A stretch of 64,000 nt of DNA from Promicromonospora thailandica (lineage in GTDB: Bacteria > Actinomycetota > Actinomycetes > Actinomycetales > Cellulomonadaceae): the NCBI RefSeq assembly GCF_024171955.1, contig NZ_JAMTCS010000018.1, positions 1-64,000 of the forward strand, given 5' to 3'. The notes beneath the pieces are model-generated. The model was not told the DNA's origin. It saw only the letters and a list, made by a program, of their open reading frames with translations, and made no database searches. The position numbers and the translations under genes were made by a program. Of the stretch, positions 7,644-15,767 are shown piece by piece. The stretch's first letter is position 1. The number at the start of each line of letters is the position of its first letter.

Positions 7644-8705
7644 ATGAGAAGGAAGAAACTCGTCGACGCCGCGGGCACCGCGGCGCTCGCCGTGGCCGTG
7701 CTGCTGGCGATGGCGCCGGGCGCGCACGCCGCCACCAGCGACCCGCTCCGGGGCAAGCAGTGGGGCCTGGACCAGGTCGACGCGGAGGCCGCCTGGCCCG
7801 TCACCACCGGCAAGGGTGCGGTGGTGGCGGTGGTCGACACCGGTGTCGATCTCGAGCAGCCCGACCTCGCGGGGCAGCTGTTGCCGGGTGCCACCTTCAC
7901 GGGGTGCGCGGACGTCCGCCCGTGCGGCAACGGGGACTTCCGGGGGCCGGACGGCAGGAACGACGGCGACGAGCACGGGACGCACGTGGCAGGCATCGTC
8001 GCCGCCGCGGCGGACAACGGCATCGGTGTCGCGGGGGTGGCGCCGGGCGCCAAGATCCTCCCGGTCAAGGTGCTCGAGGCGGGCTCCGGCTCGTCGCAGG
8101 ACATCGCGGACGGCATCCGGTGGGCCGCGGACCACGGCGCCGACGTCATCAACCTCTCGCTCGGCACCGCGCCGGGCGGGCAGCTGCTGACGATCATCGG
8201 CATCGACACGCTGATGCGGGACGCCATCACGTACGCGCGGCAGCAGGGCGCGCTCACCGTGGCGGCGGCCGGCAACTCCTCGACGCCGCTGTGCAGCGAC
8301 CCGGCGTTCACCAGCGTCGCGATCTGCGTGGGGGCCACCGACTCGGCGCGCATCCACTCCTACTACTCGGAGCTGCCGATCAAGCTCGACCTGAAGAGCG
8401 TCTCGGCGCCCGGCGGTTCGGGCGGCCTGACGGGCTGCGACGGCGACGTCTGGTCCACCGTGCCGGTCGGTACCGGGTCCGACACGTGCGGCGGCGGCAG
8501 CTACGACTCCTACGCGGGCACGTCCATGGCCACGCCGCACGTGGCCGGCGTGGCCGCGCTCCTGTTCAGCCAGGGCCGGAGCGTGACGGAGGTGGAGAGC
8601 GCCATCCTCCACACCGCGCGCGACCCGCTGCTGGGCCTGGTCGGGGTCTGGACCCCGCTCTACGGCTACGGCATCGTCGACGCGGCGGCGGCCGTGGCGT
8701 ACTGA
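7644..8705 (+). CDS. Secreted S8 family (subtilisin-like) serine protease, 353 aa
   Basis: The signal peptide (MRRKK, then an Ala/Leu core ending AHA) is followed at once by the catalytic domain; there is no I9 propeptide, unusual for a secreted subtilase but seen in mycosins. The catalytic triad is visible: Asp in VAVVDTGVD (about residue 65), His in DEHGTHVAG (about 111), Ser in AGTSMATPHVAG (about 294), with the oxyanion Asn in AAAGNSS. Four to six Cys could form disulfides. No C-terminal membrane anchor is present, unlike mycosins, so it is probably released or wall-associated. Substrate unknown. Confidence 0.88.
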   Translation: MRRKKLVDAAGTAALAVAVLLAMAPGAHAATSDPLRGKQWGLDQVDAEAAWPVTTGKGAVVAVVDTGVDLEQPDLAGQLLPGATFTGCADVRPCGNGDFRGPDGRNDGDEHGTHVAGIVAAAADNGIGVAGVAPGAKILPVKVLEAGSGSSQDIADGIRWAADHGADVINLSLGTAPGGQLLTIIGIDTLMRDAITYARQQGALTVAAAGNSSTPLCSDPAFTSVAICVGATDSARIHSYYSELPIKLDLKSVSAPGGSGGLTGCDGDVWSTVPVGTGSDTCGGGSYDSYAGTSMATPHVAGVAALLFSQGRSVTEVESAILHTARDPLLGLVGVWTPLYGYGIVDAAAAVAY

Positions 8706-8722
8706 CGGCCGGACCGCTCGCG

Positions 8723-8764
8723 TGTCAGACGCACAGGTCGCCCGAGCGGCCTGTGCGTCTGACA
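8723..8764. terminator. 15-bp hairpin between convergent genes
   Basis: The arms (8723-8737 and 8750-8764) are perfectly complementary over 15 bp, containing GACGCACAGG and CCTGTGCGTC, with a 12-nt loop. There is no U-tract. The same stem core recurs at 15026-15062. Likely a bidirectional terminator. Confidence 0.6.
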
Positions 8765-8774
8765 GGTGGAGGGA

Positions 8775-9521
8775 TCAGTAGGGGCGGATATAGACCGCGT
8801 AGTCCTGCCACTGGGCGGTGTGGCGCACCGGGGTGCCGTAGTTCGCGGCCTCGACGACCATGCCGTCGCCCGCGTACAGCGAGACGTGGCCCTGGGTCCA
8901 CACGATGTCGCCGGGGATGGGCGACGCGACCTGGTAGCCCGCCGACACCATCGAGGACGACGAGTGCGGCAGGTGGATGCCGAGCTGGGCGTACACGTAC
9001 TTGATCAGCCCCGAGCAGTCGAAGCCCGAGGACGGCGACTCGCCGCCGTACGTGTAGGCGATCCCGATGTACTGCATGGCGATCGCGACGGCCTGGGCGC
9101 CGATCGAGCCGTCGGACGCGTAGTCCGGCGTCGCGGGCGCCTCGGTCTCCGTGGCCGTCGCGGCCGGCTCGGTGTACGAGGTGGTCTCCACGACAGGCTC
9201 GGGCTCGGGCTCCGGAGCGGGGGTGACCTTGACGGCCTTGCTCTCGATCCGCAGCTTCGCGTCGCTCGCGACCTGCACGGCGGGTGCGGTCGGCACCTCG
9301 TGACGGGTCTCCTGCGTCAGCGTCGTCTTGTCGACGCTCGCCAGGCGGTGGGAACCGTCTCCCGCGACGGCGTGTGCGCTGGGTGCGAGGGCCGTCGCAA
9401 GAAGTCCGGACGATGCCGCGATCAGCGCGCCCGAGCGGGCGGCCGTACGGGTCACGGTCATCAGGGGAGTGCTGGGAGCATGAACGGCGCGGTGTCGGCC
9501 GCGTCGGACGGTGGTACTCAC
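8775..9521 (-). CDS. Secreted NlpC/P60 peptidoglycan hydrolase (paralogue)
   Basis: 248 aa. The GTG at 9521 is preceded by GGAGAA about 9 nt away; a longer reading to 9602 lacks a site. A signal sequence (SGALIAASSGLLATALA, ending AHA) precedes a Pro/Glu-rich linker (PAPEPEPEPVVETTSYTEP) and a C-terminal NlpC/P60 domain with Cys in GFDCSGLIKYVYAQLG, LPHSSSS and QGHVSLYAGDGM. The catalytic domain closely resembles the 5517-6251 paralogue. Unlike that gene I see no ydaO riboswitch in its 5' region (9522-9800), so the two differ in control. Confidence 0.87.
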   Translation of the reverse strand: MSTTVRRGRHRAVHAPSTPLMTVTRTAARSGALIAASSGLLATALAPSAHAVAGDGSHRLASVDKTTLTQETRHEVPTAPAVQVASDAKLRIESKAVKVTPAPEPEPEPVVETTSYTEPAATATETEAPATPDYASDGSIGAQAVAIAMQYIGIAYTYGGESPSSGFDCSGLIKYVYAQLGIHLPHSSSSMVSAGYQVASPIPGDIVWTQGHVSLYAGDGMVVEAANYGTPVRHTAQWQDYAVYIRPY

Positions 9522-9783
9522 CGAAGTTCTCCAAGTCGCCGGTCTCGCGGGCCCGTACCCGTCGGAGGAATGGGGCCCGTGGCTGCGCCTCCGGTGGCGC
9601 AACGGATCCGACGCTACATACGGGTCACCACTCTGTCTCGATCAGATAACGGTTGTTGTGAAGTATCGAGGCGCGCAAAGCCCGGGTAACTTTTCTCCCG
9701 AATGCGTTTTCGCAGCGTAAGGGTCAATCTTGGGCCAGAAATGACGCTCTGGCGGCCTTGTGGAAAGGTCGCAGGAAATGATG

Positions 9784-9811
9784 TGACACGCCGGTAGCGA
9801 GCGGCGTGTCA
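9784..9811 (-). terminator. Hairpin overlapping the stop of the SRPBCC gene
   Basis: TGACACGCCG (9784-9793) pairs with CGGCGTGTCA (9802-9811) around an 8-nt loop. It contains the minus-strand stop codon and probably ends that transcript. The remainder of 9522-9783 shows no gene. Confidence 0.5.
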
Positions 9812-10270
9812 GCCCTTTTCCCGGGCCAGGCGCTCCGCCTCGGCCCTGAGACCCGCCAGCTCGGCGTCCACCAGCTCGCGCATCCGGGAGCCGAGCGCGA
9901 GGTTGGTCAGCCCGGCCAGCATCCCGCTCTGGGCCACGACGAGCGTCACGTCGCACGCCTCCGCGCCGTCGCTCCCGGCGCCGGGTAGGGGGGAGACGAG
10001 GTGGGCCGCCCCTGTGCGGACACCGGGCGTGCTGCTCGACCACGAGAAGCTGCGCCCGTCGGTCAGGCCGTCCACCTCCCACGTCGCGCGCGGCAGGCCG
10101 GGCTGCTCGATCTCCACCCGGGCGCCGAGCGCCAGCGCCGAAGCGTCGAGGAGCGTCACGCGCGTCATCGACCGCGTCCAGGAGGGCATGCGCTCGACGT
10201 CGGACAGGACCTGCCACACGACGACGGCGGGAGCGTCGACGCGTGCGCTGGTGCGATAGGCGTGGGCCAC
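9809..10270 (-). CDS. SRPBCC (START/polyketide cyclase-like) family protein
   Basis: 153 aa with the helix-grip pattern: an N-terminal strand (AYRTSARVDAPAVVVWQVLSD), VERMPSWTRSMTRV, a GARVEIEQPGLP turn, and a long C-terminal helix (RMRELVDAELAGLRAEAERLA). Such proteins bind hydrophobic ligands in a cavity; many are annotated as polyketide cyclase/dehydrase without evidence. The start is GTG at 10270. It is divergent from the AlkZ-like gene with a 48-nt gap. Confidence 0.75.
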   Translation of the reverse strand: MAHAYRTSARVDAPAVVVWQVLSDVERMPSWTRSMTRVTLLDASALALGARVEIEQPGLPRATWEVDGLTDGRSFSWSSSTPGVRTGAAHLVSPLPGAGSDGAEACDVTLVVAQSGMLAGLTNLALGSRMRELVDAELAGLRAEAERLAREKG

Positions 10271-10306
10271 CGCCCCAGGCTACGGGCTCGTGTCGGTGCC
10301 GTTCCG

Positions 10307-10312
10307 TATCCT
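10307..10312 (+). promoter_or_regulatory. -10 box of a leaderless promoter
   Basis: TATCCT is followed by exactly 6 nt and then the ATG of the AlkZ-like gene at 10319, so transcript and ORF should start together. No convincing -35 was seen. Confidence 0.5.
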
Positions 10313-10318
10313 CGCCGC

Positions 10319-11428
10319 ATGGCCCCTCACCGGCTCACCGTCCAGCAGGCCCGGCGCGTCATGCTGCGCGCCCAGCTGCTGGAGGCGCACCGCCCGGTGG
10401 ACCTGGTGCACCTGGTGGAGGACCTCACGTTCCTCGCGGTGGACCCGACGTCGGCGGTGGCGCCCGCCGTGGACCTCGTCGCCTGGTCTCGCCTGGGCGG
10501 CTCGTACTGGCCCGGCGCGGTGGACGATGCGGTCGCCGACCGCATGCTGTTCCAGCTTCGCGGCACCGTGCGGTCGATGGGCGACCTGCCCCTCTACCTG
10601 GAGCAGATGGCCCGCTGGCCGCAGAACGAGACGATGCGGCAGTGGCTCGCCGACAACGCCGCGTTCGAGCGCGAGGTGCTGGCCCTGGTCGAGGCTGAGG
10701 GGCCGGTGCTCGCCAAGGATGTGCCCGATACCGCCCGCGTGCCGTACACGTGGGGCGCCGACGGCTGGAGCAGCCGCCGCAGCGTGGCCGAGATGCTCGA
10801 GGCGCTCAACATGCAGGGCAAGCTCGCGGTCGTCGGGCGCAAGGGCCGGCAGCGGCTCTGGGACCTCGGCGAGCGCGTGTACCCGCGCGTCGACCCGGTG
10901 CCTCTCGAGCAGGCGCTCGAGGAGCGGACCGGCCGCCGGCTGGCGGCCGAGGGCATCGCGCGGCGCCGGGTGCAGGGCCGGTCGGGGGACGGCGCCTGGT
11001 GGGTGGACCTGCCTGGCGAGCCGGTGGAGGTCGAGGGTGTCGACGGCGAGTGGCGCGTGGACCCCGAGCTGCTGGAGCACGCCGACGACCCGTTCGAGCC
11101 CCGCACCGCCCTGCTGTCCCCGTTCGACGCGACCGCCGCCGACCGGGCCCGTCTCCTGGACCTCTTCGGCTACGAGTACGTGCTGGAGATGTACAAGCCC
11201 CGGGCCGCGCGGCGCTGGGGCTACTTCGCGCTGCCGATCCTGCACGGCGAGCGGTTCGTGGGAAAGCTCGACGCCAAGGCGGACCGGAAGAAGGGCGTGC
11301 TGGACGTCTTCGCGGTGCACGAGGACCTGCCGTTCGACGGCGCCACCATGGACGCCGTGCACGCCGAGATCGAGGCGCTCGCGACCTGGCTCGGGCTGGG
11401 CCGCGTCGACTACGCCCGGGACGCGTGA
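10319..11428 (+). CDS. Winged-helix DNA-binding protein, AlkZ/YcaQ (HTH_42) family, catalytic Gln apparently missing
   Basis: 369 aa with tandem winged helices: LTVQQARRVMLRAQLL at the N-terminus, a second HTH around SSRRSVAEMLEALNMQGKL, and the conserved C-terminal module with DPFEPRTALLSPFD and ALPILHGERFVGKLD. Family members are DNA glycosylases that unhook alkylated or cross-linked bases using a QxQ or QxD motif. Here the corresponding position reads LAVDP (about residues 42-46), so the Asp is kept but Gln appears to be Ala. Activity is uncertain; it may act on another lesion or only bind DNA. It follows a leaderless promoter. Confidence 0.75.
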   Translation: MAPHRLTVQQARRVMLRAQLLEAHRPVDLVHLVEDLTFLAVDPTSAVAPAVDLVAWSRLGGSYWPGAVDDAVADRMLFQLRGTVRSMGDLPLYLEQMARWPQNETMRQWLADNAAFEREVLALVEAEGPVLAKDVPDTARVPYTWGADGWSSRRSVAEMLEALNMQGKLAVVGRKGRQRLWDLGERVYPRVDPVPLEQALEERTGRRLAAEGIARRRVQGRSGDGAWWVDLPGEPVEVEGVDGEWRVDPELLEHADDPFEPRTALLSPFDATAADRARLLDLFGYEYVLEMYKPRAARRWGYFALPILHGERFVGKLDAKADRKKGVLDVFAVHEDLPFDGATMDAVHAEIEALATWLGLGRVDYARDA

Positions 11429-11451
11429 GCATCACCCGACCACTATCTGGT

Positions 11452-11462
11452 TGAAACTTTCA
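11452..11462. promoter_or_regulatory. Small palindrome (possible LacI-type operator) upstream of the GNAT gene
   Basis: TGAAACTTTCA is a 5-1-5 palindrome between two genes. It resembles the GAAA...TTTC operators of LacI-family sugar regulators, but it is short and no sugar gene is adjacent. Confidence 0.25.
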
Positions 11463-11489
11463 CGAATCCCGGGCGCGTCGACAGGCGGC

Positions 11490-11495
11490 TATCAT
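11490..11495 (+). promoter_or_regulatory. -10 box of a leaderless promoter
   Basis: TATCAT lies 7 nt before the GTG start of the acetyltransferase gene. Confidence 0.45.
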
Positions 11496-11502
11496 CCGCG
11501 AC

Positions 11503-12006
11503 GTGACATCGATGACGATCGACCTGGTGCCCGTCGACGACGACGTGCTCGAGGCGCTGCTCGCGGTAGCCGTGGCCGAGGCCCGGCCCGACGAGGTGCT
11601 GCCCCCGGCGCCCGGTGTGGCAGCGCCCGGGTGGACCGCCCCGCACCACGACGCGTTCCGCGAGTACCACCGGCGGTGCCGGGTGAACCTGCACGCGCCG
11701 GTGCCCGAGGTGACCTGGGCGGTCACGGCCGACGGCCGGATCGCGGGCGCCGCGCGCCTGGCCCTGGTCGACGACGACCCGGGGGCCCGGGAGGTCGGCC
11801 TCTGGCTCGGCCGGTCGCATCGCGGGCGGGGCATCGCGGGCGAGGTGGCCTACTGGGCCATGGCGGCGGCGCGGACGATGGACGCCGAGCGGCTGGTCGC
11901 CCGTCCGGCGCCGGGCGACGCCCCGGCCCGGCGGTCGCTCGAGCGCATCGGCTTCGAGCTCGCGGAGCGCGACGGCACGCTCGTCGGCACCCTCGCTCTG
12001 CCCTGA
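11503..12006 (+). CDS. GNAT family N-acetyltransferase
   Basis: 167 aa. The GNAT core is visible: a central strand pair (VTWAVTADGRIAGAARLALV), the acetyl-CoA pyrophosphate loop LGRSHRGRGIAGEVAYWAM (the RxxGxG/A pattern), and the terminal SLERIGFELAERDGTLVGTL typical of the RimJ/RimL branch. It would acetylate an amine, perhaps a protein N-terminus or small molecule. The GTG at 11503 is used, with an in-frame ATG three codons on; translation is probably leaderless. Confidence 0.8.
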   Translation: MTSMTIDLVPVDDDVLEALLAVAVAEARPDEVLPPAPGVAAPGWTAPHHDAFREYHRRCRVNLHAPVPEVTWAVTADGRIAGAARLALVDDDPGAREVGLWLGRSHRGRGIAGEVAYWAMAAARTMDAERLVARPAPGDAPARRSLERIGFELAERDGTLVGTLALP

Positions 12007-12093
12007 GGTCGCGGCCACGGGACGTCATGGACAAAGCGGGCATCTCAGCAAAGACTGTGCCGGTTCGTCCGGTCGTCGTCGTGAGGAGAGCTC

Positions 12094-13284
12094 GTGGAAA
12101 CCCTGGTGCTGGATGCTGCCGGCAGGGCGCCGTTGGAGGAGGTCGCGCGGCTGCGTGCGCGGGGTCCCGTGACCCGGGTGGGGCTGCCGGGCGGCGTGGA
12201 GGCGTGGGCCGTCACGGACCTGGCGCTGCTGCGCCCGATGCTGGTGGACCCGCGGATCTCCAAGGACTCGCACCAGCACTGGACCGCGCTCGTCGACGGT
12301 GAGATCACGCGGGAGTGGCCCCTGTTCACGTGGGTCACCAGCAAGTCCATGTTCAACTCGTACGGTGCCGAGCACCGGCGGCTGCGCAAGGTGGCCGCAC
12401 GCGCGTTCACGGCGCGCCGCACGCGGGCCATGCAGCCGAAGATCGAGGCGGCGACGGCGGGTGCGCTGGACCGGCTCGCGGACGCGGGGGCCGACGGCGC
12501 GGTGGTGGACCTGCGCGAGCAGTTCGCCTACCCGATCCCGATCGAGGTCATCTGCGACCTGCTCGGCGTGCCGGACGAGCACCGCGACGACATGCGGCAC
12601 TACGCCGACGTGCTCATGGACACGAGCGCGACGGCGGAGGACGCCCTGGCGACCCAGATGGCTCTGCGCGCGCTGATCGTCCAGCTCGTCGAGGCCAAGC
12701 GCGACGCGCCGGGCGAGGACCTGACCAGCGTGCTGGCCGCGGAGCTCCCGGCCCTGGAGGCGGCGGGCACCGCCCAGCTCGGCCTGATCGCCGGGCACGA
12801 GACCACGGTGAACCTGCTGGCCTCGGCCGTGCGGCTGCTGCTCACCCACCCGGACGCGCTGGCCGCGGCACGGGCGGGCGAGGTCACGTGGGCGGCGGTG
12901 GTCGACGAGACGCTGCGCGTCGCCCCGCCCGTGGTCTACATCCCGCTGCGCTTCGCCGTGGAGGACCTCGAGCTCGGCGGCGTGCGGATCGCCCAGGGCG
13001 ACCCGATCATCGCGGTGTTCGGCGCACCCGGGCGGGATCCCGGCCTGCACGACCGGCCGGAGGTCTTCGACCCGGCCCGTGCGGACCACACCCATCTCGC
13101 GTTCGGCGCGGGGGCCCACCACTGCCCGGGGGAGCCCCTCGCCCGGCTGGAGGCCGAGATCGCCCTGCCCGCCCTGTTCGAGCGCTTCCCCGGCCTCCGG
13201 CTCGCCGACCCGGACGGCGACCACGGCGCGGTGCCCGGCTTCGTCGCGAACGGTCCGGTCCACCTCCCGGCACTGCTGTCCTAG
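12094..13284 (+). CDS. Cytochrome P450 (complete motif set)
   Basis: 396 aa, soluble bacterial P450. The GTG at 12094 has GAGGAG about 6 nt upstream. The C-helix contains EHRRLRK. The I-helix oxygen-binding motif is AGHETT (about residue 232), the K-helix ExxR is ETLR (about 272), and the heme loop is FGAGAHHCPGEPLAR with the thiolate Cys near 343. No redox partner gene is adjacent. It converges on a second P450 with only 47 nt between stops. Substrate unknown. Confidence 0.93.
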   Translation: METLVLDAAGRAPLEEVARLRARGPVTRVGLPGGVEAWAVTDLALLRPMLVDPRISKDSHQHWTALVDGEITREWPLFTWVTSKSMFNSYGAEHRRLRKVAARAFTARRTRAMQPKIEAATAGALDRLADAGADGAVVDLREQFAYPIPIEVICDLLGVPDEHRDDMRHYADVLMDTSATAEDALATQMALRALIVQLVEAKRDAPGEDLTSVLAAELPALEAAGTAQLGLIAGHETTVNLLASAVRLLLTHPDALAAARAGEVTWAAVVDETLRVAPPVVYIPLRFAVEDLELGGVRIAQGDPIIAVFGAPGRDPGLHDRPEVFDPARADHTHLAFGAGAHHCPGEPLARLEAEIALPALFERFPGLRLADPDGDHGAVPGFVANGPVHLPALLS

Positions 13285-13305
13285 TCGACGAACGAGCCGA
13301 CGAAC

Positions 13306-13333
13306 GAGCCGGGCCGACGGCCCGGCCCGGCTC
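13306..13333. terminator. Hairpin between the convergent P450 genes
   Basis: GAGCCGGGCC (13306-13315) pairs with GGCCCGGCTC (13324-13333). It includes the start of the minus-strand stop codon. No U-tract. Confidence 0.55.
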
Positions 13334-14615
13334 ACTCGTCGATCTCGCCGTTCACCGTCGCGCGCCGGTAGCTGACGGGCATCCGCGCCGGGTGCCGTAC
13401 CCAGGGCGACGGCGCCCACGGCAGCCCCTCGTCCGGCACGTGGAGCGTCACGTCCATGTTGCGCAGCAGCTCGTCGACCGCGACCCCGGCGATGAGCCGG
13501 GCCTGGCGCGGGGCCGGGCACCGGTGCAGGCCGGTGCCCCACGACAGGTGGGCGCGGTTGTCCACCTGGTCCCACGGGTCGTCGGTGTGCACGGACGGGT
13601 CGGCGTTGGCCGCGGCGATCGACAGCACGAGGGCGTCGCCCTTGCGGATGAGCCGCCCGCCCAGCTCGACGTCGTTGCGCGCGAACCGCAGCGCCGGGGA
13701 CTGCGCGATGGGCGACTCGCGCCAGAGCACCTCGTCGAGCGCGCCGTCCAACGTGATCCGGCCGCCGGCCACACGGGCGCCGAGCGTCGGGTCGGACAGC
13801 ACGAGGTGCACCGTCTGCGTGATCCACGCCGTCAAGAAGATCGCGGCCGCGTGCATGGGCACCACCGCGCTGGCCGCGATCTCGCCGTCGTGCGCGAAGT
13901 TGGGATGCACCGCCATGTGGGCGATCAGGTCCCTGCCGCCGTGCGCGCGCCGCTCGGTGATGTGCTCGAGGATGGTCCCGGCGACCCGCCCCTGCGCGGC
14001 GGCCACCTCGTCCCCGTCGCCGACGACGACCTTCGCCGAGTCGGTCATGAGCCGGCCGCCGGTCTCGAGGTCGAACCCGAGCAGCGTCGTCATCGCGAGG
14101 AACCCGGCGGGCTGGCAGTAGGCGCGCACGAGGTCGGTGGTCCCGGAATCGCCCATCCGGTCGATGATCCGCTCGCACATGTCCTTGGTCTGCTCGCGGA
14201 CGCGGCGCTCGTCCAGCGCGGACAGGGCGTCGTCCAGCGGCTCGCGCAGCCGACGCCGCTCCTCGCCGTCGTGGTGGAAGGACGCCGGACGGGGCTCGGC
14301 GGGCGCGAAGGTGGAGATCGCGGTGCCCGGCGGCAGCAGGTCCTCCTCGTTCCAGCGCCAGGTGCGCGGGTCCTTGGCGAACTGCGCCTCGGAGCGCATC
14401 ACGTGGCACATCTCCTGGTGGCCCATGACCAGCCAGCCGGGCACGACGTCGTCGCCCACGCTCTCGATCTCGACCGGTGCCACCGGGCCCCACTGGGCGT
14501 GCAGGGCGGCGTAGGCCGCCTCCTGGTCGGGGCTGCTGGTCAGCGCCGTCAGGGAGACCAGCCCCGAGAGATCCTCCAGCGCGACCGATTCGTCCTGAAT
14601 TATCCGCTGAGCCAT
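13332..14615 (-). CDS. Cytochrome P450 with an atypical K-helix (ExxW instead of ExxR)
   Basis: 427 aa from the ATG at 14615. The heme loop is SWGTGLHRCPAPRQAR (Cys near residue 364), so the P450 fold is clear. The K-helix segment reads LDEVLWRESPIAQ: Glu is kept but the Arg of ExxR is Trp. The I-helix region (MHAAAIFLTAWITQTVHLVL) also lacks the usual acid/Thr pair. Loss of ExxR is documented for the CYP157 family of Streptomyces, to which this protein looks related. Such enzymes often have no known reaction. It is divergent from a small unknown gene at 14725. Confidence 0.88.
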   Translation of the reverse strand: MAQRIIQDESVALEDLSGLVSLTALTSSPDQEAAYAALHAQWGPVAPVEIESVGDDVVPGWLVMGHQEMCHVMRSEAQFAKDPRTWRWNEEDLLPPGTAISTFAPAEPRPASFHHDGEERRRLREPLDDALSALDERRVREQTKDMCERIIDRMGDSGTTDLVRAYCQPAGFLAMTTLLGFDLETGGRLMTDSAKVVVGDGDEVAAAQGRVAGTILEHITERRAHGGRDLIAHMAVHPNFAHDGEIAASAVVPMHAAAIFLTAWITQTVHLVLSDPTLGARVAGGRITLDGALDEVLWRESPIAQSPALRFARNDVELGGRLIRKGDALVLSIAAANADPSVHTDDPWDQVDNRAHLSWGTGLHRCPAPRQARLIAGVAVDELLRNMDVTLHVPDEGLPWAPSPWVRHPARMPVSYRRATVNGEIDE

Positions 14616-14724
14616 GGCTGCATCCGACCACACCGACCCCGTGCACGGGAAGGGTTCCCGGTATCGACTCGAACTCGGACCTCGAAGTGGTGTGACATCG
14701 GGGCGGTCCGCGCGTCCTGAGGGC

Positions 14725-14976
14725 ATGACACAGACGACGCAGACCAGGCGCACGACCTACGGCCTCGCCTCCAACCCGTCGGAGTGGGCCGCGCACCGCC
14801 GCGCGGTCGTCTTCTCCGTGCACCGCCTGTACCCCGGTGTGGACGCCGAGCGGGCCGCGACCGAGGGGCTCGGCGAGCTGTGCCGCCAGATCGTGGTGCA
14901 CGGTGCGGTCGACCGGCCCGCCGTGGTGTGGTGCGAGGCCGCCGTCGCGGCGGCCGCCCGGATGCGCGCCGCATGA
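14725..14976 (+). CDS. Small uncharacterised protein, 83 aa
   Basis: The ATG at 14725 follows GAGGG closely. The protein is helical: NPSEWAAHRRAVVFSVHRLY, then ATEGLGELCRQIVVHG and AVVWCEAAVAAAARMRAA. It has two Cys and no membrane segment. It sits head-to-head with the ExxW P450, so they may share control. Not recognised. Confidence 0.5.
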   Translation: MTQTTQTRRTTYGLASNPSEWAAHRRAVVFSVHRLYPGVDAERAATEGLGELCRQIVVHGAVDRPAVVWCEAAVAAAARMRAA

Positions 14977-15025
14977 ACCGGCGGTGGTGCGTCCCCGCCC
15001 CGGCCCTGCGGCCGCACCCGCGGCT

Positions 15026-15062
15026 GTCGGACGCACAGGCCTCAGGGACCTGTGCGCCCGAC
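15026..15062. terminator. Hairpin with the same stem core as 8723-8764
   Basis: A 14-bp stem with one A-C mismatch (15026-15039 / 15049-15062), containing GACGCACAGG and CCTGTGCG, with a 9-nt loop. Again placed between convergent genes and without a U-tract. Confidence 0.6.
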
Positions 15063-15069
15063 GCGAAGG

Positions 15070-15576
15070 TCAGCGCGTGCTGCCGACCTCTGCCACGAAC
15101 CGCGCGGCGCGTTCGCGCAGACCGGCGATGCGCCGGTCGGTGATCAGCTCACGCATCGCGGGGTCGTTGCCGGCCTCCGTGAAGGTGGGCGTGCGCCGCA
15201 CGTTGCGCGAGCACGTGAACTCGGTGCAGATCAGCGTGCCGATCGTGTTGCCGTTGCGGCCCGCCGCGCCGCCACGGCGGGCGACGTACAGCGACACCTG
15301 GTCGGTCACGACCACGTCCTCGCACCACGCGCAGACGCCCTTGCCGCGGGCGCGGCCCGTCTTGGCGTCGGAGGAGCGCAGCAGCACCCCGGTCGGCGCA
15401 CCGTCGAGCTCGAGCACCACGTACGAGGACAGCGGCGCCTTGCGGTCGTGCCAGCCCAGGTAGTCCAGGCGCTCCCAGTCGAGGGCGTCGAGGTCGGGCA
15501 GGGTGGCCTGGGCGGCCTCCCGCTTGCTCGCGTTGAGGAAGGACGCGCGGATCTGCTTCTCGGTCAGGGGATTCAT
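15070..15576 (-). CDS. FBP-domain protein (FusB-like C-terminal zinc finger, EF-G-binding family)
   Basis: 168 aa. An N-terminal helix (MNPLTEKQIRASFLNASKRE) leads to a domain with two Cys pairs, CAWC (in GKGVCAWCED) and CTEFTC (in GTLICTEFTCSRN), forming the treble-clef zinc finger of the FusB/FBP_C family. FusB proteins bind elongation factor G and release it from stalled ribosomes, causing fusidic acid resistance in staphylococci; actinobacterial homologues are mostly untested. ATG at 15576 has only a weak ribosome-binding site. A small ORF with a good site lies upstream on the same strand. Confidence 0.8.
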   Translation of the reverse strand: MNPLTEKQIRASFLNASKREAAQATLPDLDALDWERLDYLGWHDRKAPLSSYVVLELDGAPTGVLLRSSDAKTGRARGKGVCAWCEDVVVTDQVSLYVARRGGAAGRNGNTIGTLICTEFTCSRNVRRTPTFTEAGNDPAMRELITDRRIAGLRERAARFVAEVGSTR

Positions 15577-15767
15577 CAGGTTTCGGCTTCCGGTCGTTCG
15601 GAGGCCGCCGCCGGCGCTCGCCGTCGGCACGTTCGTGCACGACGACGCCACGGTCACCTCGGCAGGGAGGGCACCGGTCCGGCGGGCGGCAGGGCAGGGG
15701 ACGACGCCGCGCCCGCCCTCCGACACACGACCGGCGCACGCACGACGGCGTGGCTGCCGGGCCGGTC

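Noticed and set aside
7644-8705. Mycosin of a type VII secretion system
   Set aside because: There is no C-terminal membrane helix and no ESX genes nearby, so only a generic S8 protease call is supported.
9522-9808. A second ydaO riboswitch before the NlpC paralogue
   Set aside because: The conserved blocks near CCCGACAGCTGACC and TCGTAGGCG are absent and the sequence does not match the first leader.
12094-14615. Conservon (cvn) P450 cluster
   Set aside because: No histidine kinase, roadblock, DUF742 or GTPase genes flank the P450 pair.
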